From: Psychrobium sp051201665
GTDB lineage: Bacteria > Pseudomonadota > Gammaproteobacteria > Enterobacterales > Psychrobiaceae
Direction of reading: 5' to 3'
NCBI RefSeq assembly: GCF_051201665.1
Contig: NZ_CP179210.1
Location: forward strand, 3,782,001 to 3,846,000
DNA length: 64,000 nucleotides
In this document: positions 1 through 9,014 of the stretch, piece after piece
Layout: each line of letters begins with the position of its first letter
Position numbering within the stretch: position 1 is the stretch's first letter
The notes under the pieces: model-generated
What the model was told of the DNA's origin: nothing
The model's database searches: none
Seen by the model: only the letters and a program-made list of their open reading frames with translations
Position numbers and translations under genes: made by a program

Positions 1-753
1 CTATCGGCAGAGCTTTATCATGTTGCTGATCTTCTAAAAATATATGGTTTGAGCAACATGACAAGCGCCAAACTCAACATCCATTTAATTGAAGCTGGCC
101 CGACAATTTTGCCAGCCCTACCGCCACGTATTAGTCAAAGCGCTAAAGATGAACTTGAAAAACTCGGTGTTAATGTGATGGAAAACACCCGTATTGCTAA
201 GGCAGGCTCTGAGGGCTTTATTACTAGTGAAGAAACACTAATCAACGCCGATTTAATGTTATGGGCCGCTGGCGTAAAAGCGCCAGACTTTATTCGAGCG
301 CTTGCTTGTTTTGAACTTAACCGCGCTAATCAAATTGTTGTAAAGCCGACATTATTAAGCTCAACCAACGACGCTATTTTTGTCATTGGCGATTGCTGTG
401 CATGTGAGTTACCAGACGGAAAGTTTGTCCCTCCACGGGCGCAGTCTGCGCATCAGATGGCCAGCTGCGTTGAGTCTAATCTCATCAATAAACTCAACAA
501 TAAACCCTTAGCTAATTATCGCTATGTCGATTATGGTTCGCTCGTTAATTTAAGCCGTTATAGCACCGTGGGCAGCTTAATGGGCAACCTGACTAAACGT
601 TCAATGTTTGTGGAGGGTAAGATTGCACGCATCATGTATATTTCCTTATATCGAATGCATCAACGTGCCATTCACGGCACGCTAAAAACATTCGGCTTAT
701 GGTGTGCTGAAAAAATAATGCGTGTTGTTAGACCGCGCATGAAACTTCATTAG
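1..753 (+). CDS. ndh: Type II NADH:quinone oxidoreductase, C-terminal part (5' end outside window)
   Basis: The frame is open from base 1, so the gene starts before the window; about 250 residues of a family of roughly 430 are present. The visible part begins LSAELYHVADLLKIYG, the segment after the NAD-binding Rossmann fold, and continues through the second FAD-binding segment (FVIGDCCACELPDGKFVPPRAQSAHQ split around residues 120-145) that is typical of Ndh. Such enzymes pass electrons from NADH to quinone at the inner membrane face without pumping protons. The C-terminal tail (IARIMYISLYRMHQRAIHG) is the amphipathic membrane-binding region seen in Ndh. A hairpin terminator follows the stop codon. 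Confidence 0.88.
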   Translation, partial: LSAELYHVADLLKIYGLSNMTSAKLNIHLIEAGPTILPALPPRISQSAKDELEKLGVNVMENTRIAKAGSEGFITSEETLINADLMLWAAGVKAPDFIRALACFELNRANQIVVKPTLLSSTNDAIFVIGDCCACELPDGKFVPPRAQSAHQMASCVESNLINKLNNKPLANYRYVDYGSLVNLSRYSTVGSLMGNLTKRSMFVEGKIARIMYISLYRMHQRAIHGTLKTFGLWCAEKIMRVVRPRMKLH

Positions 754-768
754 TCCGTTGCCAACAAC

Positions 769-798
769 AGCCCAATAGCAGAAACTACTGGGCTTTAT
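769..798 (+). terminator. Intrinsic terminator after ndh
   Basis: The stem AGCCCA (769-774) pairs with TGGGCT (789-794) and is followed by TTATT. It lies 16 bp after the ndh stop codon. Confidence 0.7.
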
Positions 799-819
799 TG
801 CGCATCGCGAAGGCTATAA

Positions 820-976
820 TACCAATTGCATTAAATATTTGCCCACTTGTACTTGTTAAAATTAACTAAAATGGCGTTGCTCTAAATCCTAATAGCCAGC
901 TATTAGTCAATCGAGCGCCTTGTTTTAGCTAATTTTCTCTACGCACAACAAGATCACTTACTTAATGTAATTGGTA
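820..976 (-). mobile_element. Foldback MITE, copy 1
   Basis: A 157-bp repeat with terminal inverted repeats TACCAATTGCATTAA / TTAATGTAATTGGTA and a central palindrome CTAATAGCCAGCTATTAG at 889-906. It is flanked by TAA at 817-819 and TAA at 977-979, which reads as a 3-bp target duplication. Orientation is called minus because the AAATATTTGCCC end is on the left. It sits between convergent genes and supplies the last codons and stop of the DUF4153 gene. Confidence 0.85.
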
Positions 977-2763
977 TAATTCGCTTTAATATCGTATATA
1001 CGATCGCCAATTTTTATAGACTTATAGACCCTTGGCACCGCATTAATACCATTTTCCTCAAGCTCTTTAACTAATTTATCGTAGTCATGATATGAATGAG
1101 CGGCGTTCGATAAACTGCCAACCATTGCCCACTGATAATTGGTGCGCTCGTTACGATCAATCACGCTCACCATCGGTCCTGCGCCCATCAAGATAATAGC
1201 TTCCAAAACATCATCATTATCCAAATTAATGGCGATGACGTAACATGCTTTTTCTTGGCAAACTTGCTGCCTAAAATCGCCCGTTTTTATTAAGTCCGTT
1301 AATACAACGTCATCAATGTGTTGCTCTGTTAACCAGTTAAAGTGAATAGGTTTTGCCAGCATGTTCGCCTTTTTATGTCGCCAGTCATAGCGGCTTTCCG
1401 ATAATTTTATCGCCTCGATAAAACGGGTGATGTCATTCATTGCTGGATGCTGCTCAGTGCGAATAAATTCTTCCAGTGCCGTTTTTCCTCGCTCCCCTAA
1501 TTCAAAGTGCAGCAACTCATATTCAAAATCTTGCGGTGTCACCTGTTGGCTTGCCAACCGATTGAGCTGACTATTAATCGTTAAATTAACGGGGTTAAAC
1601 AACGGGTTATGGGTCAACACTATCAACACCAATACACTCCAAGTAATAGTGACATTGACGCGCCGCAACCAATTAAAATTAGTGCTTGCAACCACAATTA
1701 ACCCGATGTAAGCCAGTGAATATATCGACATGGTCAACACCAATAATGCCAAATAACTTCGTGGCACGGTCCAGCCGTATTGGTCGATACGTAAGAATGT
1801 TGAATAAGCAGCAATGGCGGTTAGTGCGGTGAGGGCGGCAATGTTGATATAAATGGCAATGCGCAATATAAGTTTTTGAGGCAAGGCTAATGATTGTGCA
1901 GCTGACTTTTCTGGCAGACTTGCGCCATTAATCAATAAGATATTAAGAAATACCAAGGTCAAAATCAGCGGCGTCGCGACACCTGTATCCCATACTCGTT
2001 CAATGCCTGTTACCGCTACGCTTGCCACAAAACTCAGGGTTAATAATGCAACCAGAGGTAACAATAGTCCGCACATTTTAAGCAGCAATCGTTTCAGGTT
2101 ATCGATAATGCTCAATTGATTCTGCGCCGTATAAATACCAGTTCCAAATACCATCCCAAGTACTGGCCAGGCAAACCATTTACTCGTAAACAAGGTTTTA
2201 AAGAAGCTAATATTAATGACCTCAAATAACTCCCACCAAAGAGCGAGTACCAGCCAAACTACGCCAGCACATAACCACCCAAAGGCGACTAAAATGCCGT
2301 TGCACCACGCATTTGAAAATAGCTGATGATAACTTCCACAGAACCAGCTATTAAACGTTGTAGCCCCTTCAGATGACAGCTGAATAAAGGGTAAAATAAA
2401 ATAAGCACCTAAGGCGTAAATAAGAAACCAGATGCCATAAAAATCGTCATCTAACCCTGATAAAAATTGATATCCCAACACCCACATTAGCGCATTAAAG
2501 CCAACAAGCATTACCCACGATTGCAACTGGGTTGAAAATTTTAGCAAGTGTAGTTTTGGTGTTAACTGAATGAAAAGTAACGTAATACTGAGGCTAAACG
2601 TGACGGTATATAACAAGACATCTTCAATTACCACGGTCTTAAAATGAGAATATGCCTTATCATTGTCTTCAAGAAACGCAAAAACGGCAATCACGAGGCC
2701 TTGCAACAATCCGACTAGCGTGTGGAAATTCATGAAATTTTTCATAATCGATTCCATAATCAT
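958..2763 (-). CDS. DUF4153-type polytopic membrane protein
   Basis: The protein has 601 residues. The N-terminal two-thirds carries about ten to twelve hydrophobic segments and the last 200 residues are soluble, the layout of DUF4153 membrane proteins, whose function is unknown. The final residues (YTNYIK and the stop) are encoded inside foldback repeat copy 1, so the natural C-terminus has probably been replaced. A start at 2745 (MKNFMNFHTL) is also possible, because GGA precedes that ATG at a good distance. The family call rests on overall resemblance and topology; the function is not inferred. Confidence 0.7.
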   Translation of the reverse strand: MIMESIMKNFMNFHTLVGLLQGLVIAVFAFLEDNDKAYSHFKTVVIEDVLLYTVTFSLSITLLFIQLTPKLHLLKFSTQLQSWVMLVGFNALMWVLGYQFLSGLDDDFYGIWFLIYALGAYFILPFIQLSSEGATTFNSWFCGSYHQLFSNAWCNGILVAFGWLCAGVVWLVLALWWELFEVINISFFKTLFTSKWFAWPVLGMVFGTGIYTAQNQLSIIDNLKRLLLKMCGLLLPLVALLTLSFVASVAVTGIERVWDTGVATPLILTLVFLNILLINGASLPEKSAAQSLALPQKLILRIAIYINIAALTALTAIAAYSTFLRIDQYGWTVPRSYLALLVLTMSIYSLAYIGLIVVASTNFNWLRRVNVTITWSVLVLIVLTHNPLFNPVNLTINSQLNRLASQQVTPQDFEYELLHFELGERGKTALEEFIRTEQHPAMNDITRFIEAIKLSESRYDWRHKKANMLAKPIHFNWLTEQHIDDVVLTDLIKTGDFRQQVCQEKACYVIAINLDNDDVLEAIILMGAGPMVSVIDRNERTNYQWAMVGSLSNAAHSYHDYDKLVKELEENGINAVPRVYKSIKIGDRIYDIKANYTNYIK

Positions 2764-2882
2764 CTGGGTATTGTCATAGCATACTCAATTAATCAAAATG
2801 CACAATTAAGCGATGAAATTAGCGGCATCAAAATGGCATACGTTCACCGTGTTACAAAAAAGATTACTTAATTCATGCAACT

Positions 2883-2890
2883 GGTATAAT
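2883..2890 (+). promoter_or_regulatory. Extended -10 promoter for the DUF2947-like gene
   Basis: TGGTATAAT, an exact TGn-TATAAT extended -10, ends 30 bp before the ATG at 2921. Transcription would begin near 2897, downstream of the other candidate ATG at 2813. This supports the shorter gene. Confidence 0.55.
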
Positions 2891-2920
2891 GACGCCACTG
2901 TTTTACAAGATACTATTTCA

Positions 2921-3400
2921 ATGGCCTATTTTCCTATTTCTCAACACCCGAAAGCGTGGGCTTTTCAGCACGAAAATGTCCCTATTGCTGAAGACGATCT
3001 AAAAAAAATAAAACCAATGGAAGCACAACGTGCAACTACATTTTGGAATACTTTTGTCAGCAAGCAAGTGGATCATCCTGATTTTTTTAAGAAAGGAGAC
3101 TGGCCGTTCAATCCTAATACTTGGTGTGAACAAGGCAAATGGGAAGTTCAGTGGGATAGCGACCACGAAGCGTTGCCCGAGCTCATTCTCGAACACCTAA
3201 GTTGGCCCAGCAACACCGTTGTCTATTACTGTAATGACCGTAAACAAGTTATTGAAACGACGTGGGATGTCTTTCAGCGCACTTGGAAAAACTTCTTATT
3301 TATGGACGACGGTCCGCTGTTGATTGGTAAAAAACGCGATCAAGTCGTGCAGTTTATGTCTAATGGTACATTTCGTATCGGCAACAAGAGTGCTATCTAA
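2921..3400 (+). CDS. DUF2947-like cytoplasmic protein
   Basis: The 160-residue protein beginning MAYFPISQHPKAWAFQHENV is rich in Trp and charged residues and has no signal peptide or membrane segment. The segment IAEDDLKKIKPMEAQRATTFW resembles the DUF2947 family of Vibrio and Alteromonadales, which has no known function. The frame is open from an ATG at 2813, but a perfect extended -10 box lies between the two starts and the extra 36 residues are not family-like, so 2921 is preferred. The family assignment is from memory and moderate. Confidence 0.6.
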   Translation: MAYFPISQHPKAWAFQHENVPIAEDDLKKIKPMEAQRATTFWNTFVSKQVDHPDFFKKGDWPFNPNTWCEQGKWEVQWDSDHEALPELILEHLSWPSNTVVYYCNDRKQVIETTWDVFQRTWKNFLFMDDGPLLIGKKRDQVVQFMSNGTFRIGNKSAI

Positions 3401-3498
3401 CTAAGCCCTGCTGGATTAAGTTGTCAGTTGTTTATTGTATAACTTTAGGAATCAACGGCTTAAATAATTTCACATTTTACAGCACTTTTTTCTTATGT

Positions 3499-3508
3499 AC
3501 CGATAGAT
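3499..3508 (+). promoter_or_regulatory. Possible sigma-28 (FliA) -10 element of the flagellin gene
   Basis: ACCGATAGAT resembles the GCCGATAA -10 box of flagellar sigma-28 promoters and lies about 50 bp before the flagellin start. No clear TAAA-type -35 was found at the usual spacing, so this is tentative. Confidence 0.3.
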
Positions 3509-3555
3509 AAACAACTATTAGAATTGAATGTCACCCTATTATTAAGGAGCGTTTG

Positions 3556-4242
3556 ATGAACTTTTCAATTAATCAAACTTCGTCACTTAGTTTTATCGAA
3601 CAAGCGCAAAAAAAGCGTGAAGAGCAGACGGAAAAACTCGCTTCGGGACTAAAAATTAATCAAGCGGCAGATGATGCTGCTGGTTTGCAGATTTCCAATC
3701 GTCTAACATCACAAATCAATGGTTTAAATCAACAAGCTGTTAACTCACGCGATCAAATTAATCTTAATGATGTAGCTTCAGCGCAGTTATCATCGATTAC
3801 AAACAGTCTGCAACGTGCTAACGAATTAGCTGTTCAATCAGGCAGTCCATTGTCTGACAACTCTGCGATTCAAGGAGAGTTAGATCAAATATCAGGTGAA
3901 ATTAACGCGGTAGCTGGTCAAGCACTGGGTAATGATAGTTTTATTTCAGGTCTTGACGCTGGTGACACAGCTGGTTCTCTCGCCGCAATTGAAACGGCAT
4001 TAGCAAGTGTTGGTGAGCAAGCATCTAGCTTAGGCGCGCAATCAAATGGCTTAGAAAGCCAAATCAGTACCTATGAAGTTACAAGCACCAATAGCAGTGC
4101 TGCCCGTTCTCGTATTCGTGATACTGATTTTGCACAAGCCACTGGCGAGCAACAAAAGAATGATATTTTGCTGCAAGCCTCATTAAGTATTCAAAAAACA
4201 GAAGAAGAACGTAAGGGACTCTTATTCAATCAAATGGTTTAG
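3556..4242 (+). CDS. Short flagellin (D0/D1 domains only)
   Basis: The protein has 228 residues. The N-terminal coiled-coil region (QTEKLASGLKINQAADDAAG, about residues 25-45, the flagellin SGL-rIN-AADDAAG signature) and the C-terminal region (ARSRIRDTDFAQAT, followed by ILLQASLSIQ) are present. The variable outer D2/D3 region is almost absent; typical flagellins have 270-500 residues. The ATG at 3556 has AAGGAG 6-7 bp upstream. No other flagellar gene is nearby, so this is an orphan flagellin that may be a minor filament subunit or a relic. A strong terminator follows inside the convergent neighbour. Confidence 0.85.
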   Translation: MNFSINQTSSLSFIEQAQKKREEQTEKLASGLKINQAADDAAGLQISNRLTSQINGLNQQAVNSRDQINLNDVASAQLSSITNSLQRANELAVQSGSPLSDNSAIQGELDQISGEINAVAGQALGNDSFISGLDAGDTAGSLAAIETALASVGEQASSLGAQSNGLESQISTYEVTSTNSSAARSRIRDTDFAQATGEQQKNDILLQASLSIQKTEEERKGLLFNQMV

Positions 4243-5060
4243 TGCTTTTGTTCTGAACTTGTTGGATAGCCAAACAATGCCTTATACCTAGCGCGCCACG
4301 ATGTGGCGCGTTTTGTTTGTTTAAACAAATGAATCCACTGATGAAAGCTAATCTTAATCGGATTATCACTATTTAGCTGACCGACAATGCCAAATTCACA
4401 AGGTACTTGTTCATCCTCTTCAACATATGTCCCAAACAATTTATCCCAGATAATTAACACACCAGCATAATTGCGATCGATATATTTCCCATTGATAGCA
4501 TGATGCACACGATGATGAGACGGCGTGTTAAAGAGCTTTTCTATTAAGCCAAGCTTGCCAACAATCTTGGTATGAACAAAAAACTGGAAGGCTAAGTTTA
4601 AGGCAACTACCGCAAATACAACCTTTGGATCGTAACCAATCACGATCATCGGCGTCCAAAACACCCACATGCCGGCGATTGGATACATCAAAGACTGCCT
4701 AAACGCCGTTGAATAATTCATATGCGTCGAGCTGTGATGAGCGACATGCGCCGCCCACATCCAATGAATGTTATGAGAAGCTCGATGAAACCAATAATAT
4801 AAAAAATCTTGTAACACAAAGGCGACAAACATGGTGGCAAAAGAGACTTCAACATCCCACAAACGATACTCATAAAGCACATAAAACCACGGCATTAATA
4901 TAGCTAATGCAATAGCATCAGTACCCTGATGTAATAGCGCCAATACGGTATTTGCTGCCGAATCTTTTAATTTATAGTTTTCGCGATATTTAAAGAATTC
5001 ATAGCCAATAAACAGCCAAAAAATTGGGCTAATCGCTAGAAGAATTAATGCTACGTCCAT
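4239..5060 (-). CDS. Sterol desaturase / fatty acid hydroxylase family protein
   Basis: A 273-residue integral membrane protein with the eight-histidine di-iron motif set: HRASH, HVAHH and HRVHH (about residues 92-187). It has the family's hydrophobic segments before and between them. These enzymes hydroxylate or desaturate lipid chains or sterol-like rings at the membrane; the substrate here is unknown. GGAGCACC lies 5 bp before the ATG. The start overlaps the end of the upstream SRPBCC gene by about 32 bp, so the two are co-transcribed and possibly act on the same lipid. The stop codon overlaps the end of the convergent flagellin gene. Confidence 0.82.
   Translation of the reverse strand: MDVALILLAISPIFWLFIGYEFFKYRENYKLKDSAANTVLALLHQGTDAIALAILMPWFYVLYEYRLWDVEVSFATMFVAFVLQDFLYYWFHRASHNIHWMWAAHVAHHSSTHMNYSTAFRQSLMYPIAGMWVFWTPMIVIGYDPKVVFAVVALNLAFQFFVHTKIVGKLGLIEKLFNTPSHHRVHHAINGKYIDRNYAGVLIIWDKLFGTYVEEDEQVPCEFGIVGQLNSDNPIKISFHQWIHLFKQTKRATSWRARYKALFGYPTSSEQKH
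4292..4318 (+). terminator. Intrinsic terminator for the flagellin gene, inside the convergent gene
   Basis: A perfect 8-bp stem CGCGCCAC (4292-4299), a GAT loop and GTGGCGCG (4303-4310) are followed by TTTTGTTTG. It lies 50 bp after the flagellin stop, within the 3' coding part of the hydroxylase gene. Confidence 0.75.
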
Positions 5061-5469
5061 TAAGGTGCTCCGCTAGTTTTGTAAGCCCTTGGCTCATGTC
5101 TTGATTAATTATTTTTTTAACGATAAAGCTCGGTTGCCACCATAGAGCCTGACAAGTGATGAGATAATTGATTTTGCAACCATCATTACTATCGATAATA
5201 TGAATGCTGCCATAATGATTTCTTACTGGCTTATTGCCAATGATTCGATAATGTATACAACGCTGTGTAACAGCAATAACCTCTTCACAAAACTTCTCAC
5301 CGCGCATGGTGATTTCGCGAATTAGCCCCACACCAGTGCTACAGGTTGCAGGTTGTTTAACACTAAACGAGCCATTAAAAAATCGCCCCAATTGCTCATG
5401 GTCTAACAACGCACTATGCACATCATCGGCACTGGCATTAATAGATTTTGTTAATGAAATAGTGAGCAT
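5029..5469 (-). CDS. SRPBCC (START/polyketide-cyclase-like) family protein
   Basis: A 146-residue soluble protein with the SRPBCC layout: an N-terminal strand with I-A-ADDVHSAL (ASADDVHSALLDHEQL), central beta strands and a C-terminal helix (DMSQGLTKLAEHL). Members bind hydrophobic ligands such as lipids or polyketides. It overlaps the hydroxylase gene downstream, which suggests a lipid-related role; this is inference from context. No catalytic residue can be assigned. Confidence 0.7.
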   Translation of the reverse strand: MLTISLTKSINASADDVHSALLDHEQLGRFFNGSFSVKQPATCSTGVGLIREITMRGEKFCEEVIAVTQRCIHYRIIGNKPVRNHYGSIHIIDSNDGCKINYLITCQALWWQPSFIVKKIINQDMSQGLTKLAEHLNGRSINSSSD

Positions 5470-5594
5470 AAATCAACCAATATTGAAAGAATAATAACCA
5501 TAAAGATTATTGAATTTATGCTTGGCAAACTTGCCGTCTTGTGACAAGATTTTTGTCTTTAGACGACAACTCATCAACAAAACTAAAACTAACG

Positions 5595-6608
5595 ATGAAA
5601 AACTCTACTTCAATAAGCTATTTCAGCGGCGTTTTAACCTTTCTTGAACAGCAAGGTGTTAATCGCGAGGATGCGCTCAATGCGATTAATTTTACTGAGT
5701 TTGATAGCTACGACGACTCGCAACGTGTTTCATTGTCGCACTACTCTGATTTACTGGATTACGGTAAAGTGGCTTGCGACAATCCGCTATTTGGCTGCTA
5801 CTTAGGAACGGATATCCACAGTGCTGACTATGGTGTTTTAGGCTTCCTAATAGAATCGTGTGAAAACCTAGGCAATGCTATTAACGATTTATTAAAATTT
5901 GATCGCATCGTTGCCAACATTGGAAATTGTGTATTTAGCCATAATTTAGAGCAAGCGAGTATTGCTTGGACACCTCATAATCAGTGTAGTGAGCAAGTCG
6001 TGTTAAGAAACATGGCAGCTTGGTGTACCACTACCACGCAACTCATCGGTTATACATTACCCCCGACAAGCGTCAGCTTTGTTCATTGCTACCCAAAAGA
6101 ATTGCTAGTCAAGCTGAGTAAACTATTCAATTGCCCTGTTTATGGCGGTGCCAAAGTCAATAAAATCGATTTTCCGTTTGAGTTTCTTAATCTCGAATTT
6201 CGCAACGACAATCCACAAATTCACCAAGCACTTATGGCGCTTTCTCAAGAACAATTGAGCAAGCTCAATGACAATGACCTCGCAAAAAATAGAGTCGCTG
6301 ACCTGCTTAGTACCAAAATAGATTTGAATAACTGCACGCTCATTCGTTTTGCCGCAGCGCTTCATTTATCACCACGAACACTGCAACGACAGCTCAAAGC
6401 AGAACAACAACAATTCGGTGAGTTATTAGATAGCGAACGCCAACGCCGCGTCATCGCGCTCATAGGAAAGATGCCACTGGGAGATTTATCGCAGCAATTG
6501 GGGTTTAATGAACAAAGCTCATTGAATCGCGCCTTTAAAAGATGGTTTAACTGCACACCAAAGCAATATCTCGTAAAACAGGACGCAGGAAAACGAGCCG
6601 CACTATGA
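5595..6608 (+). CDS. AraC-family transcriptional regulator (arabinose-binding-like N-terminus)
   Basis: The N-terminal 200 residues match the AraC-binding-like domain found in OruR/ArgR-type regulators (FGCYLGTDIHSADYGVLGF, near residue 75). The C-terminal two helix-turn-helix motifs are clear (LSPRTLQRQLKAEQQQFGEL and QLGFNEQSSLNRAFKRW with TPKQY). It sits divergently from the SRPBCC/hydroxylase pair, so it may control those genes. The ATG at 5595 is chosen because the family normally begins about 10 residues before SYFSGVLTFL; a GTG at 5541 is also in frame. Its stop overlaps the start of the next, broken regulator gene by 4 bp. Confidence 0.82.
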   Translation: MKNSTSISYFSGVLTFLEQQGVNREDALNAINFTEFDSYDDSQRVSLSHYSDLLDYGKVACDNPLFGCYLGTDIHSADYGVLGFLIESCENLGNAINDLLKFDRIVANIGNCVFSHNLEQASIAWTPHNQCSEQVVLRNMAAWCTTTTQLIGYTLPPTSVSFVHCYPKELLVKLSKLFNCPVYGGAKVNKIDFPFEFLNLEFRNDNPQIHQALMALSQEQLSKLNDNDLAKNRVADLLSTKIDLNNCTLIRFAAALHLSPRTLQRQLKAEQQQFGELLDSERQRRVIALIGKMPLGDLSQQLGFNEQSSLNRAFKRWFNCTPKQYLVKQDAGKRAAL

Positions 6609-7346
6609 ATATTTCATCATCACTCCTATTTTTATTTAGCGCATTGGGTGCCTTCAATGGGTTATTAATATCTGGCTATTTGATGTTTAACAAACCACGT
6701 ACCGCTAAAAATATCTTCCTCTCGTTATTATTACTCATGATTAGCGTGCGGATCATCAAATCAGTTTTCTTCTTTTTTATACCAATTGCATTAAGTAAGT
6801 GATCTTGTTGTGCGTAGAGAAAATCAGCTAAAACAAGGCGCTCGATTGACTAATAGCTGGCTATTAGGATTGAGAGCAACGCCATTTTAGTTAATTTTAA
6901 CAAGTACAAGTGGGCAAATATTTAATGCAATTGGTATCTAATGTTTTTTGTTTTACGCCGAAGAGAACATGCTAAAACAGCAGAAAAATACAGTGATAAA
7001 GAAATAGAAGATGAACAAGCGAATATTCATATTTTGCAATTAGAAACATTGATTACTCAGCATCAATTATTCCAAGAGCAGGGCTAACTATCACAAAGGT
7101 AGCAAAGAGAATGGGGTGTCGAGTCCCTATTTATCACAGCTGCTCAACGATAATATGAAAGTGACATTCACTCATTTCATTAACGAATACCGCATTGAAC
7201 TTGCGAAAGAAATGCTACAAACAAATACTAAAAAAGTTGATGATATCGCTGATGAATGTGGCTTTAATTCAACTTCGACATTCTACGCTGTATTTAAAAA
7301 GCATGTTCAGATGACACCATCTGCTTTCAGAAAAAATGCACTATAG
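6605..7346 (+). pseudogene. Membrane-anchored AraC-family regulator, destroyed by repeat insertion, deletion and frameshifts
   Basis: The N-terminal fragment (MNISSSLLFLFSALGAFNG..., 6605-6779) holds two hydrophobic helices and runs into foldback repeat copy 2. After the repeat, the frame resumes at 6940 with a last membrane residue run, a charged linker (RRREHAKTAEKYSDKEIEDE) and the AraC DNA-binding domain (YLSQLLNDNM and DECGFNSTSTFYAVFKKH). The usual middle membrane helices, roughly 130 residues, are missing. At least two frameshifts separate LFQEQG, LTITKVAKRMG and VSSPYLSQ near 7087-7120. It followed the preceding AraC gene as a 4-bp overlapping partner. Confidence 0.85.
6780..6936 (+). 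mobile_element. Foldback MITE, copy 2
   Basis: 157 bp, starting TACCAATTGCATTAAGTAAG and ending TTTAATGCAATTGGTA, in the opposite orientation to copy 1. The flanks are TTA on the left and TCT on the right, so the 3-bp duplication does not match. This fits a deletion that removed the middle of the AraC gene together with one flank. Confidence 0.85.
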
Positions 7347-7910
7347 AAAAAATATATACACGACTGGTACAACACCGCCCGCAATAACTAGCCAGCCACG
7401 CCGAAAGCGCCACGGACTGTATTTCCCTTTCACCATGAATAATGCAGACAATGAAAGAAAAATAAGTAATCCGGCATAAAGATCAGAGAATGCAATCCAG
7501 CCGTTTTGGGCTTCGTTCAAATGCAGGCGATTAAACTGTTTAAACACGTGACGAGGCCTAACATGTTCAAAAACACCTTGTTGCTGAGTAAAACTGTAGG
7601 TTAACGTGCCGCCCTCTTCAAAGAACACCTTATAGATCTGTGGCGACTCCCAATAAGTAGCACGGATCCCTTCGTCGATATCAAAATTCGATAGCAAAGT
7701 AGCATTTAGCACATCGTCTGACATCGCATTGTCTAACGTCAACATTTTCGCTTGACGATCAACAATATAGTTAGGATTCCAATGGCGTAAATGATTTAAC
7801 GCGATACCGGAAATTGCAAAGACCAATGTTAGGCCGATGCAAAAATATCCGATATCACGATGTAATTCTCGATTGAGACGAAACCAGTTAATTCCCTGCT
7901 TTCTAGTCAA
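7341..7910 (-). CDS. PepSY-associated transmembrane protein
   Basis: A 189-residue protein with an N-terminal RELHRDIGYFCIGLTLVFAISG helix, a periplasmic region of about 100 residues and two C-terminal hydrophobic helices. The N-terminal histidine-containing helix and HVFKQFNRLHL before the third helix are typical of PepSY_TM-type proteins, which often accompany iron or copper reductases and TonB receptors. It overlaps the DUF4920 gene by 8 bp and so belongs to the same transcription unit. A role in metal or redox handling is inferred only from family associations. Confidence 0.7.
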   Translation of the reverse strand: MTRKQGINWFRLNRELHRDIGYFCIGLTLVFAISGIALNHLRHWNPNYIVDRQAKMLTLDNAMSDDVLNATLLSNFDIDEGIRATYWESPQIYKVFFEEGGTLTYSFTQQQGVFEHVRPRHVFKQFNRLHLNEAQNGWIAFSDLYAGLLIFLSLSALFMVKGKYSPWRFRRGWLVIAGGVVPVVYIFFL

Positions 7911-8367
7911 GAATTTTCACCCCAGTTGGCGATACTTGATACAGTGACATACCTGAGGTTACTGACGCTAAATCAAAAGTTTTTCCAGCGCGTTTAGCCA
8001 ATGATGCTTTGTAACGTTGAGTTTGTTCTAAATTCAACTTAATTTCTTTTAAGTAACCGGTCGCTAGTGCTTGGCGCCCTTTCGCACTCATTGGAAATAC
8101 CATATCGCCGTCACGTACTTTAATACGTAATTTTTCAAAACGCGCGTCAGACGCTAAGTTCATCCAACAACCACGCTTTTGGCATACACCAACAATGGTT
8201 CCTGCAACTGTAACCTTCTTATCAACGTAGTTTTGCGGTGATGCTAACAACGCTGAAATCTTCATTGTATCTTTTGCATCTACGGCTTCACCGAAGGTTA
8301 ACGCCTTTGCATTAACTGTCGATACGAATACAAGGGCCAATAAAACAGTGGCTAATAATGTGCGCAT
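7903..8367 (-). CDS. Periplasmic DUF4920 protein
   Basis: The 154-residue protein has a clean signal peptide (MRTLLATVLLALVFVSTVNA) and then an OB-fold-like domain with the VCQKRGCWM motif. Two close cysteines and a Trp in this motif are the family hallmark and suggest metal or disulfide involvement. GGAGAG precedes the ATG. The PepSY membrane protein follows with an overlapping start, so the two probably work together at the periplasmic face. The specific function is unknown. Confidence 0.72.
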   Translation of the reverse strand: MRTLLATVLLALVFVSTVNAKALTFGEAVDAKDTMKISALLASPQNYVDKKVTVAGTIVGVCQKRGCWMNLASDARFEKLRIKVRDGDMVFPMSAKGRQALATGYLKEIKLNLEQTQRYKASLAKRAGKTFDLASVTSGMSLYQVSPTGVKILD

Positions 8368-8483
8368 GAAACTCTCCGTTCATCTATTTATTTCCAGAAC
8401 GAGTTTGTAACATGTTATGAGGCATCTTTAAAGTCACGCCCAAATATAAATGGTAATTATTTGTGTTTAATCAATTTTCAATA

Positions 8484-9014
8484 TTATTTTAAAATTTCAA
8501 AGGTCGCTATTTCTTTAGAAGTCATCCAATGAATCTCACTTGCGGGTGCCGCATTTAAGGTATACCAATAAAATGACGTAGGGATTCCGATTTCTCTATA
8601 ATACTCAATATATTTATCGTGTTCTTGGTGTGTTTTAGGGTATTCCAACGCTTCTTTTTCTCCATCACTCCAAGAGTGAACACCTAATTTAGCACCAGCC
8701 TCTATAGAACGGCTGACACCCGCCAAAAACATATCCGTGCCGCCTGAAGCAACCATGCCGTCAGCAGGAATATGAGTCGCAACACCGTGTGCTCTAATTT
8801 CACGAAACGCTAGCAAATTAATTTCATCATCCATCGAACCAGGAACATTGACCATGACAATGTGTTTAACTTGAGGGTGACGTTTAAATAGCTCTTTAAT
8901 ATCAATTAATGTATTACCGTAAATAACACCATTCATATACACGGTGTCGCTGTTGATATTACCGTCTTTAAAAGTCAATCGAGCGCCTTGTTTTAGCTGA
9001 TTTTCTCTACGCAC
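8484..9014 (-). pseudogene. ClpP/crotonase-like periplasmic protein, 5' end replaced by half a foldback repeat
   Basis: The body (from FKDGNINSDTVYMNGVIYG, followed by VKHIVMVNVPGSMDDEINLL, then MVASGGTDMFLAG and LGVHSWSDG) resembles COG3904-type ClpP-fold proteins with a Ser in the ASGG turn. The family usually has a signal peptide and an upstream part. Here the first 13 or 14 residues (MRRENQLKQGARL) are encoded by repeat copy 3, so the natural 5' end and promoter are lost. A product might still be made from the start codon within the repeat, but export is unlikely. The family call is moderate. Confidence 0.65.
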
